A stretch of DNA of 64,000 bases, taken from NCBI GenBank assembly GCA_035222895.1, contig JAVYIG010000316.1, positions 310,001-374,000 on the forward strand, in the 5' to 3' direction. Each line of letters opens with the position of its first letter. Positions within the stretch are counted from its first letter, which is position 1. This document shows, piece after piece, positions 1 through 10,529 of the stretch. A model generated the notes under the pieces. It was not told the DNA's origin and ran no database searches. It was given only the letters and a program-made list of their open reading frames with translations. Made by a program: the position numbers and the translations under genes. The stretch comes from Strongylocentrotus droebachiensis (taxonomy: Eukaryota > Echinodermata > Echinoidea > Camarodonta > Strongylocentrotidae).

Positions 1-3000
1 CTTGTCTAAATTCAGTTTCTGTTGACGTTTCATTAAATTATTAAAGAAAGAAGACGATTCATTGTACCGTTCTCGACTCTTAATCCTTGACTGAATTTAG
101 TCCCCCCCCCCCCCCCTTCCCGCGCTAATCGCGGGAGCTTTGACGTTTCATTCAATTATTAAAGAAAGAAGGCGATTCGTTGTACCGTTTTCGACTCTTA
201 ATCCTTGTTTGAATTAAGTTCCAATTCCTCCGCGCATAGCGCGGAAACTGTGACGTTTCATTAATTTATGAAAGAAAGAAGACGTTTCGTTGTACCATTC
301 TGGACTCTTTATCCTTGACTGAATTCAGTTTCTTCCTCCCCACCTCCCCCCCCTTCCTGCGCGAAGCGCGGAAGCTTTGACGTTTCATTAAATTATAAGA
401 GAAAGAAGGCGATTCGTTGTACAGTTTTTGACTCTTAATCCTTGTCTAAATTCAGTTTCCTTTGGCGTTTCATTAAATTATTAAAGAAATAAGACGTTTC
501 GTTGTACCATTCTGGACTCTTAATTCTTAACTGAATTCAGTTCCCCCCCCCTTCCCGCGCGAAGCGTGGAAGCTTTTGCGTTTAGAGAAAGAAGATGTTT
601 CGTGGTACCGTTTTTGAATCTTAATCCTTGTTTGAATCAAGTTCCAATTCCTCCGTGCATAGCGTGGAAACTCTGACGTTTCATTAAATTATTAAAGAAA
701 GAAGACGTTTCGTTGTACCATTCTCGACTCTTTATCCTTGGCTGAATTCAGTTCCCCCCCCCCCCCCTTCCCGCGCGAAGCGTGGAAGCTTTTGCGTTTA
801 GAGAAAGAAGATGTTTCGTTGTACCGTTTTTTAATCTTAATCCTTGTTTGAATCAAGTTCCAATTCCTCCGTGCATAGCGTGGAAACTCTGACGTTTCAT
901 TAAATTATTAAAGAAAGAAGACGTTTCGTTGTACCATTCTCGACTCTTTATCCTTGACTGAATTCAGTTCCCCCCCCCCTTCCAGCGCGAAGCGTGGAAG
1001 CTTTTGCGTTTCATTAAATTATTAGAGAAAGAAGACGATTCGTTGTACCGTTCACGAATCTTTAACCTTGTCTAAATTCAGTTTCTGTTGACGTTTCATT
1101 AAATTATTAAAGAAAGAAGACGATTCGTTGTAATATTCTCGACTCTTAATCCTTGACTAATTTCGTTGTACCGTTTTCGACTCTTAATCCTTGTTTGAAT
1201 CAAGTTCCAATTCCTCTGCGCATAGCGCGGAAACTCTGACGTTTCATTAAATTATTAAAGAAAGAAGACGTTTCATTGTACCATTCTCGACTCTTTATCC
1301 TTGACTGAATTCAGTTCCCCCCCCCCCTTCCCGCGCGAAGCGTGGAAGCTTTTGCGTTTCATTAAAATAATTGTTAGAGAAAGAAGACGATTCGTTGTAC
1401 CGTTATCGAATCTTTATTCTTGTCTAAATTCAGTTTCTGTTGACGTTTCATTAAATTATTAAAGAAAGAAGACGATTCATTGTACCGTTCTCGACTCTTA
1501 ATCCTTGACTGAATTTAGTCCCCCCCCCCCCCCTTCCCGCGCTAAGCGCGGGAGCTTTGACGTTTCATTCAATTATTAAAGAAAGAAGGCGATTCGTTGT
1601 ACCGTTTTCGACTCTTAATCCTTGTTTGAATTAAGTTCCAATTCCTCTGCGCATAGCGCGGAAACTCGGACGTTTCATTAATTTATGAAAGAAAGAAGAC
1701 GTTTCGTTATACCATTCTGGACTCTTTATCCTTGACTGAATTCAGTTTCTTCCTCCCCACCCCCCCCCCTTCCTGCGCGAAGCGCGGAAGCTTTGGCGTT
1801 TCGTTAAATTATTAGAGAAAGAAGATGTTTCGTTGTACCGTTTTTGAATCTTAATCCTTGTTTGAATCAAGTTCCAATTCCTCCGTGCATAGCGTGGAAA
1901 CTCTGACGTTTCATTAAATTATTAAAGAAAGAAGACGTTTCGTTGTACCATTCTCGACTCTTTATCCTTGACTGAATTCAGTTTCCCCCCCCCCCCTTCC
2001 AGCGCGAAGCGTGGAAGCTTTTGCGTTTCATTAAATTATTAGAGAAAGAAGACGATTCGTTGTACCGTTCTCGAATCTTTAACCTTGTCTAAATTCAGTT
2101 TCTGTTGACGTTTCATTAAATTATTAAAGAAAGAAGACGATTCGTTGTAATATTCTCGACTCTTAATCCTTGACTGAATTCAGTTCCCCCCCCCCCTTCC
2201 AGCGCGAAGCGTGGAAGCTTTTGCGTTTAGAGAAAGAAGATGTTTCGTTGTACCGTTTTTGAATCTTAATCCTTGTTTGAATCAAGTTCCAATTCCTCCG
2301 TGCATAGCGTGGAAACTCTGACGTTTCATTAAATTATTAAAGAAAGAAGACGTTTCGTTGTACCATTCTCGACTCTTTATCCTTGACTGAATTCAGTTCC
2401 CCCCCCCCCTTCCAGCGCGAAGCGTGGAAGCTTTTGCGTTTCATTAAATTATTAGAGAAAGAAGACGATTCGTTGTACCGTTCTCGAATCTTTAACCTTG
2501 TCTAAATTCAGTTTCTGTTGACGTTTCATTAAATTATTAAAGAAAGAAGACGATTCGTTGTAATATTCTCGACTCTTAATCCTTGACTAATTTCGTTGTA
2601 CCGTTTTCGACTCTTAATCCTTGTTTGAATCAAGTTCCAATTCCTCTGCGCATAGCGCGGAAACTCTGACGTTTCATTAAATTATTAAAGAAAGAAGACG
2701 TTTCGTTGTACCATTCTCGACTCTTTATCCTTGACTGAATTCAGTTCCCCCCCCCACTTCCCGCGCGAAGCGTGGAAGCTTTTGAGTTTCATTAAAATAA
2801 TTGTTAGAGAAAGAAGACGATTCGTTGTACCGTTATCGAATCTTTATCCTTGTCTAAATTCAGTTTCTGTTGACGTTTCATTAAATTATTAAAGAAAGAA
2901 GACGATTCATTGTACCGTTCTCGACTCTTAATCCTTGACTGAATTTAGTCCCCCCCCCCCCCTTCCCGCGCTAAGCGCGGGAGCTTTGACGTTTCATTCA

Positions 3001-5235
3001 ATTATTAAAGAAAGAAGGCGATTCGTTGTACCGTTTTCGACTCTTAATCCTTGTTTGAATTAAGTTCCAATTCCTCCGCGCATAGCGCGGAAACTGTGAC
3101 GTTTCATTAATTTATGAAAGAAAGAAGACGTTTCGTTGTACCATTCTGGACTCTTTATCCTTGACTGAATTCAGTTTCTTCCTCCCCACCTCCCCCCCCC
3201 CTTCCTGCGCGAAGCGCGGAAGCTTTGACGTTTCATTAAATTATAAGAGAAAGAAGGCGATTCGTTGTACAGTTTTTGACTCTTAATCCTTGTCTAAATT
3301 CAGTTTCCTTTGGCGTTTCATTAAATTATTAAAGAAATAAGACGTTTCGTTGTACCATTCTGGACTCTTAATTCTTAACTGAATTCAGTTCCCCCCCCCT
3401 TCCCGCGCGAAGCGTGGAAGCTTTTGCGTTTAGAGAAAGAAGATGTTTCGTTGTACCGTTTTTGAATCTTAATCCTTGTTTGAATCAAGTTCCAATTCCT
3501 CCGTGCATAGCGTGGAAACTCTGACGTTTCATTAAATTATTAAAGAAAGAAGACGTTTCGTTGTACCATTCTCGACTCTTTATCCTTGGCTGAATTCAGT
3601 TCCCCCCCCCCCCCCCTTCCCGCGCGAAGCGTGGAAGCTTTTGCGTTTAGAGAAAGAAGATGTTTCGTTGTACCGTTTTTTAATCTTAATCCTTGTTTGA
3701 ATCAAGTTCCAATTCCTCCGTGCATAGCGTGGAAACTCTGACGTTTCATTAAATTATTAAAGAAAGAAGACGTTTCGTTGTACCATTCTCGACTCTTTAT
3801 CCTTGACTGAATTCAGTTCCCCCCCCCTTCCAGCGCGAAGCGTGGAAGCTTTTGCGTTTCATTAAATTATTAGAGAAAGAAGACGATTCGTTGTACCGTT
3901 CACGAATCTTTAACCTTGTCTAAATTCAGTTTCTGTTGACGTTTCATTAAATTATTAAAGAAAGAAGACGATTCGTTGTAATATTCTCGACTCTTAATCC
4001 TTGACTAATTTCGTTGTACCGTTTTCGACTCTTAATCCTTGTTTGAATCAAGTTCCAATTCCTCTGCGCATAGCGCGGAAACTCTGACGTTTCATTAAAT
4101 TATTAAAGAAAGAAGACGTTTCATTGTACCATTCTTGACTCTTTATCCTTGACTGAATTCAGTTCCCCCCCCCCTTCCCGCGCGAAGCGTGGAAGCTTTT
4201 GCGTTTCATTAAAATAATTGTTAGAGAAAGAAGACGATTCGTTGTACCGTTATCGAATCTTTATTCTTGTCTAAATTCAGTTTCTGTTGACGTTTCATTA
4301 AATTATTAAAGAAAGAAGACGATTCATTGTACCGTTCTCGACTCTTAATCCTTGACTGAATTTAGTCCCCCCCCCCCCTTCCCGCGCTAAGCGCGGGAGC
4401 TTTGACGTTTCATTCAATTATTAAAGAAAGAAGGCGATTCGTTGTACCGTTTTCGACTCTTAATCCTTGTTTGAATTAAGTTCCAATTCCTCCGCGCATA
4501 GCGCGGAAACTCGGACGTTTCATTAATTTATGAAAGAAAGAAGACGTTTCGTTATACCATTCTGGACTCTTTATCCTTGACTGAATTCAGTTTCTTCCTC
4601 CCCACCCCCCCCCCTTCCTGCGCGAAGCGCGGAAGCTTTGACGTTTCATTAAATTATAATAGAAAGAAGGCGATTCGTTGTACAGTTTTCGACTCTTAAT
4701 CCTTGTCTAAATTCAGTTTCCTTTGGCGTTTCATTAAATTATTAAAGAAATAAGACGTTTCGTTGTACCATTCTGGACTCTTAATTCTTAACTGAATTCA
4801 GTTCCCACCCCCCCCCCATTCCCGCGCGAAGCGCGTAAGCTTTGTCGTTTCATTAGATTATTAGAGAAAGAAGACGATTCGTTGTACCATTCTCGACTCT
4901 TAATCTTTGTCTGATTTAAGTCCCCCCCCCCTTCCCGCGCGGAAGCTTTGACGTTTCATTCAATTATTAGTGAAAGAAGGCGATTCGTTGTACCGTTTTC
5001 GACTCTTAATCCTTGTTTAAATCAAGTTCCAATTCCTCCGTGCATAGCACGGAAACTCTGACGTTTCATTAAATTATTAAAAAAAGAAGACGTTTCGTTG
5101 TACCATTCTCGACCCTTACTCCATGTCTTAATTCAGTTCCTCCCCCCCCCCCCCTTCCCGCGCGAAACGCGGAAGCTTTGACGTTTCATTAAATTATTAG
5201 AGAAAGAAGGTGATTCGTTGTACCGTTCTCGACTC
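1..5235. repeat. Satellite array with ~1.42 kb and 2.848 kb higher-order repeats
   Basis: Tandem monomers of about 115-120 bp fill this stretch. Each has an A-rich block (TTCATTAAATTATTAAAG, AGAAAGAAGACG), a TTGTACC block, a CTTGACTGAATTCAG or CTTGTTTGAATCAAG box, then either a poly-C tract of 7-17 C or AATTCCTC, and a GC hairpin (CGCGCGAAGCGCG, CCGTGCATAGCGTGG). The block beginning CTTGTCTAAATTCAG recurs at 1, 1419, 2849 and 4266, giving ~1.42 kb units. Units 1 and 3 share private variants and units 2 and 4 share others. The variant TTAAAGAAATAAG occurs at 481 and 3329, exactly 2848 bp apart. No coding potential is visible. The array continues off the left edge. Confidence 0.95.
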
Positions 5236-5245
5236 TTAATCCTTT

Positions 5246-5274
5246 TTCTTCTTACGTCCTCTTCCTTTCTTCTT

Positions 5275-5305
<31 letters not shown>

Positions 5306-5420
5306 TTGGGGGGGGGGGGCGACCGCCCCCACCGCCACACAACCCCATGGCTACGCGCCTGTATCCTCTGTTTCTTATTCCTACTTTCAACTTCTTTTTT
5401 TGCACTTTTGCGCTTCGCGC
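5246..5420. repeat. Low-complexity CT / poly-T / poly-G tract
   Basis: Directly after the satellite comes a pyrimidine-rich stretch with a (CT)n microsatellite (about 5275-5298), a poly-T run, a run of about 11 G and a C-rich segment. Short open frames here, such as a Leu/Ser or Arg/Glu run, are translations of the microsatellite. They are not genes. Confidence 0.85.
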
Positions 5421-5749
5421 TTAACATTTAGCTTTTAGATTGAATAAATTGAATGAATTCATCATTTCCTGATGAAGCCGTATGAGCGAGAATTCAATTT
5501 ATTCTTGTCTCATTTCCGGTTGTCTCATTTGCGTATGTATCATGAAAATGAGATAGCAAAATGTGTATATTGATGGTCATCTTGCGAGTAATAACCGTTA
5601 ACTCTCATCGGGCTCTCATTAATTGTTCTCTTCAATTTTTTTTTGATGGTAATGTACAGGCCACCCTTCACCTGAAATATTGGGGGGGGGGGGGGAAGGA
5701 TATATCCCCCCATTCCCCCCCCCCCCGGGATCGACACCCCTGCATTATT
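5421..5749. other. Non-coding spacer
   Basis: No gene is seen. There is a short inverted pair, GAATAAATTGAA near 5442 and TTCAATTTATTC near 5493, possibly the ends of a very short foldback. Poly-G and poly-C runs occur at about 5682-5727. Confidence 0.5.
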
Positions 5750-6436
5750 TTGTATTAAATTGAAGGCGGATCCTTTTCGAACTCTCTAAACCAAAATCAA
5801 ATGGGCGGACTTATTATCTTTTATGACGCAATATTTGTCTCTTTTTCAAAAAATGATTTAAGTTGCGGCGGGTCTTTTGGGGGGACTTTCAAAGTGGAAT
5901 ATATATATATTCACGTCACAGTAAGTTGATCGCGTGCATATGCGTGCACTTGCGAACGCAATCGATCGCAATCACTTTAATGCATGAAAACATTGCTAAA
6001 ATTGAATGCGACAGTTTAGTGAAAACTATGTTATCTTTCTTTAGGCTAGTTGATTAAATTGAAGGTGGATCCTTTTCGAACTCTCTAAACCAAAATCAAA
6101 TTGGCGGACTTGTTATCTTTTATGACGCAATATTTTCTATTTTTTAAAAGATGATTTAAGTTGCGGCGGGAATCTCAAAGTAAAAACTAATCGGTGGCGA
6201 AAAAATATATTAGACGTTATCTCTTTTTCAAAAAATGATTTAGAGTTGCGGCGGGTCTTTTGGGGGGACTTTTAAAGTGAAATATATTCACATCACAGTT
6301 GATCGCGCGCATATGCGTGCACTTGCGAACGCAATCACTTTAATGCATGAAAACATTGCTAAAATTGAATGCGACAGTTTAGTGAAAACTATGTTATCCT
6401 ACTTTATGCCTATTGATTGAATTGAAGGTGGGTCAA
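5750..6436. repeat. Tandem duplication, ~300/360 bp, two copies plus a partial third
   Basis: The block starting ATTAAATTGAAGGCGGATCC at about 5753 repeats at about 6052 and begins again at about 6414. Each copy holds the phrases CTCTCTAAACCAAAATCAAA, TGCGGCGGGTCTTTTGGGG and GCATATGCGTGCACTTGCG. The second copy is longer because the TGATTTA...GCGGCGGG part is repeated within it. There are no convincing open frames. The copies contain GATCGC motifs also found in the neighbouring repeats. Confidence 0.85.
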
Positions 6437-7407
6437 AAATGTGTATGCCTATACCCCCCCCCCCCCCCCCCCATTCACATGAAATCCTAGTAGCGGATCT
6501 GTATCTTACCCCTATACTGATATTTTCAAGCTCTCTTCATTTCCCAGGTTCCTCATATGATCTACATGTAGATCTATAGGCCTACTAGGTTTTTTTTTTT
6601 TTAATTGACACTTTTTATTGATAATAATTCAAAAGTTCTATTAAAGCCTAGTGCCCACTGTGCGATCTGAGCTTATTATTTATCCGATTTTTCTCAAACC
6701 TTCACTAATGTGCTTTTTTGATTTTTCTCCATTTGTCCAAGCAATCTGCTTTATAAAAGGTTAATTCTCCTTTAATGATAATTCAGTGTAGGCCGCCTAC
6801 AACATGTGACGCAAGAGTTGTTGTACCTGGATATTTCTACATCATAGTCGAGTGACCAATATGCTAATTTGAGATTCACATAGATGTATCATGTTTAAGG
6901 GCAAGGAGTTTTCTTATTATTTCATTTGTCCGATTTAATAGTTCAAACTTTCAACTATATATTTCTTTGATTTTTCTGTTTTCACGCAATTACAATTGTT
7001 ACTCGGGTTGGGTTTCCCTTGCATTTATGTAGCTAGTGTATTAAAACCAGAATTCGATCATTTACGTAAAACACACGTATTTATACACATCTCAATTATC
7101 AAGATTACACCTAATTACGTATGCACAGTTTGCTTTTCTAGTATCGCATGCATATCATGCGCACATGCCGGACATAATTACACACACAAGTACCCAGAAC
7201 ACTTATAACACACGCGCTACATACACATACATACAGCATACGTATGTGTATAAATCACACTTGCACACATACTAGACGCGCATTAGTACATAGTCGCACT
7301 GAGGTCAGTGCATAGTCGGTCGTCAGTGCGCTATGCACACAATAGAGCACGATGAGTAATGTTATGAGAATGAGGTCGCCTTTTCAGAGAGGTCAGGTCG
7401 TAGTTAT
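6437..7407. other. AT-rich non-coding spacer
   Basis: No gene is recognised. It holds a poly-C run of about 20 (about 6452-6472), a poly-T run near 6591 and CA/CACA-rich sequence at about 7060-7270. It ends where the inverted repeat of the 10.4 kb element begins. Confidence 0.6.
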
Positions 7408-7943
7408 TGCCTTAGGTGCTAAAACAGGGGTCGGTCGGAAATCTTTTTTTTTCTTTCCTTTTTTTTTATCGCCCTTTTTGGGCTGATATTTTTCAGTTTT
7501 GTATGTTGTTTTTTTGTTTCTTTTTTGTTCTCGCCCTCTTTGGGTTGCTAATTTTCAGTTTTAAATACTTTAATGCTTTAAAACATGTGTTTCAGCGACA
7601 TCATTCCATTCATATCTTTTCACCTTATACTAATCCATGGTTTACAATGTTGTGTTGAGACAACACTCTCTGCTTCCCAAGCTGACGAAGTTGGTTTTCA
7701 ACTACCTGTAAAACTTGTTAGCAATGTGAAGATTGTTGGCAAATTGTACAGGTGGTCCCGGGCAAAAAGTGGTCTCTTTACTAACCAAAGAAGGGACCGA
7801 AACTGACACAGGAAAAGACAAAATATGCTCTTCATTCCTGTTTCAGTCCTGGGGATTGTTCCAAGTGTATGTTTGTATCCGTTTTTTGAGTCTGAAATGA
7901 GTCAAATCTGACCCCAAACAATTTAAAAATTCAAATACATGAA
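7408..7943 (+). repeat. Left terminal inverted repeat of the 10.4 kb element
   Basis: This ~536 bp arm matches the reverse complement of 17187-17790. Shared landmarks include CCGACC/GGTCGG near the outer end, CCATGGTTTACAATG, AAGCTGACGAAGTTGG, GGTGGTCCCGGGCAAAAAGT and ATTCAAATACATGAA at the inner end. A short internal duplication with CGCCC...TTTGGG and TTTTCAGTTTT lies at about 7468-7562. It has no start-to-stop frame with a recognisable domain. Confidence 0.88.
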
Positions 7944-8537
7944 TATTTGAACTCACTGTATCTCCATGTTTTAATCCGAGTTGTACAATATACAAAGTTA
8001 CACACCAACTTACACTTTCTGAAAAACTTTAATAAAGAAACAATATTTGAATAAGTAAACACAAATACATGTGTGTTTTCTCGCTCACATGATTTCATCC
8101 ACTTCTGCTACACACCGAATTGTACTTGTTTATGAAAGCACCAACATCTCTGGAAGTATTTATGTATAATTTTAGGAATGAGTCTTCCTGTACACATTCT
8201 AGTTTTTACTGTCTATGCTAATGTCTGAATCAGGCGCGTACGCAAGGGGATGGGAGGGGGGATCGGACCCCCTCAATCTTTTTCTTTTTATAAAAGAAAG
8301 AAATAATAATAATTTTAAAAAAAATTGTGCTAAAGGGTGACCAAAAAAGGTGACCCCCCCCCCCCCGCTTATTCAGCGGCTGGCTGAGTCAAATCTTGGA
8401 CCCCCCCCCCCCAACAAAAAAGTGCTCCCCCCCCCCCCTCTTATATGGCTCTTCCTTTATGTTATAAAAAAACAACTTTTTATTAAGCATTACTTCTCAC
8501 GTCGGATATAATTATTTGACAAAATTATGCAAGTAAT
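7944..8537. other. Non-coding spacer with homopolymer runs
   Basis: AT-rich DNA without a gene. C-runs of about 13-14 bases occur at about 8347, 8400 and 8427. The phrase GCGCGTACGCAAGGGGATGG near 8235 resembles transposon-end sequence common in marine invertebrates, but no partner end was identified. Confidence 0.5.
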
Positions 8538-8868
8538 AGATCGCATACGATCCCATCTGATTGCAGCTGATCGCAGTTGATCGCAGACAATGACTGTGTG
8601 TTCTGGTAACATTGAGGCTTGTGGATAGTTCTCAATGTTGTAGGGTAAGTTTGAAGAAGAAAAAAAAACAGAACCCTATACGTTTGAGATTTGGGGTGAC
8701 ATTATGGGGATGTATGAGAAGTATCTGTTATGGGTGGAGATTCCTTTTCGAAAGGTTTACAAACGTGTATAGTCGGGGGCTAGGTTAAGCCTCTCCAATG
8801 TATAGTTTAAATAAAACGACTATCAATCGATCTTTCCGTATTGTAGCTTTGTGCTTAAATTTCATTGG
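8538..8868 (-). repeat. Diverged inverted copy of the ~880 bp array unit
   Basis: Read on the minus strand, this segment aligns with parts of the unit at 10530-17186. It shares GATCGCATACGATCCCAT, GATAGTTCTCAATGTTGTAG, GAGATTCCTTTTCGAAA and AACGACTATCAATCGATC. It carries many substitutions and skips the middle of the unit. It lies just inside the left inverted repeat in the opposite orientation to the array beside the right arm, so the symmetry of the element extends beyond the arms proper. Confidence 0.85.
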
Positions 8869-10240
8869 CATTTATATTCCCCTTTAAAGATTTATATAAT
8901 TCGACGAGACCCCTTCTCCCCCATTATGATGTAACTCCAAATTGTATTTTTTTTAGAAAGTACACCTAGTTTATAATTATGGTAGAAATGTCATTTTGTC
9001 ATGAAAAATACTCCAGGTAAGATGTATTCCGGCACCTAGCCGCATACTCGGATAAATATTATTCGAGCTCCTTGTTGCATGGATAATAGGTGACGATTGC
9101 TCTATATAATTATGGATAAGTTCAAAATGGGCTGGGGAGCTGCACCCCCCGCCCCCGTTGTAAAGATTCCTTGGAAAAAAAAATACTGGACCAATTTTTC
9201 GATTGCAATGCTAGGCATATTATTACCATTGCAACGGGAACTAAGCAATATATATCATTAAAGTATGATGAAAATGCATCATCTGACATTACACTTCCTA
9301 TCAAAGTAGTCATGTGCTTGGTGAAAGCATCTTCTCGCGATATATTCTTTTTTTCACGGCACTATGTTACCGTTGCTAAGGAGAAGGCTCTTAGCAACCA
9401 AATTTGCCATTTTGGCTCACAACAAAGTGTCAACTTTTATAGAGCGCTATAACTTTTTAGTTACAAAAGCAATAGACTTAAATTTGGATATGATATTAAC
9501 CTTCTGGTTTCTGAGCAGTTTTTCAGCAACTTTCAAGTCAGTCAATACCATAATCGATCATGACGAAAACTCTCCGTTAGAGAAAAATCAGTGAAATTAT
9601 TGTCTCATTTTTAGTTTGGGCTTTAGCACTTTGATAAAGTCATTATCATTAAGTAAACCAACGGAAAGAAAGAAAGAAATGAAAGAAATGAATGCCAATA
9701 TCACAATTACGCGTTTGAGCAATATAAAGAGAGACAGATCGCGGGAGAGAGCGAAGCGAAAACTATTAAATATCGCTGATGTTACCGGCTATACAAAAAG
9801 TAAGCCAACGGAAAGGAAGGAAGAAATGAATGAAGAAAATGAAGGGGCCCGGCCCCGTTGCCCCCCACCCCCACTCCTCTATTGGAAAATCCTGGATCCG
9901 CCACTGCTTGCTCAATTTTGTTAATTTCCTATCTAAATGGTCCGTATATGCTCTAATAATTGAACAATGTTGTTCTCATGCCACATGGCATTACTCTGTA
10001 TCGTTGTCCAGTCACAACAACGACTTACAAATAATGACAGATTTATTTCATTCCCACCACAAGACTAGTATGTCCTGAGTCGGCGCTCTTAGAACAAAGG
10101 CGCGTATAATATGCGGTGTTTTTTAACTTTGGTGTTGATTGACATGACACCTCATAAGCAATCGGCCTATACAGTGCCTCCCAGATAAAAACGTAACCGA
10201 GAATTGTCGATGTTTTATCATAACTTAATCACAATTATAA
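8869..10240. other. Interior of the TIR element, no gene recognised
   Basis: Open frames of 60-100 codons occur but match nothing known to me. Two imperfect copies of a GAAA-rich phrase (CCAACGGAAAGAAAGAAAG near 9659; CCAACGGAAAGGAAGGAAG near 9805) suggest a local duplication. CTGGATCCGCCACTGC near 9891 resembles the end of common dispersed repeats. Confidence 0.5.
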
Positions 10241-10497
10241 GAAGAGAATGGGTATGAATAAAGGATACTATAGAGAGAGGAAAAAGATGGAGAGAAGAAG
10301 ACACTGTCTTGTTAGGAATAAAGGATACTACAAAGATGAATTAAGATCGGCAGAAGAAGAGACTGGGTAGGAATAGGGAATACTAGAAAAATTAAATAGA
10401 TCGGGAGAAGAAGAGACTGGGTAGGAATAAAGGTTACTAGAGAGATGAAACAGATTGGGAGAAGAAAAGACTGGGTACGAAAGGATACTGCAATTAA
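10241..10497. repeat. ~60 bp minisatellite, about four copies
   Basis: The phrases GAAGAAGAGACTGGGTAGG and AATAAAGGATACTA recur about every 60 bp, with drift between copies. It is non-coding and directly precedes the ~880 bp array. Confidence 0.85.
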
Positions 10498-10529
10498 TTT
10501 GAATAGGCTTTGTCGACCGGGCTTTCTAC

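Noticed and set aside
5133..5427. Overlapping Arg/Glu- or Ser/Leu-rich open frames
   Set aside because: They translate the (CT)n, poly-T and poly-G tract and satellite end; low complexity only.
9122..9924. Several 60-100 codon frames inside the TIR element
   Set aside because: They overlap on both strands, have no recognisable motif and show no codon bias; treated as chance.
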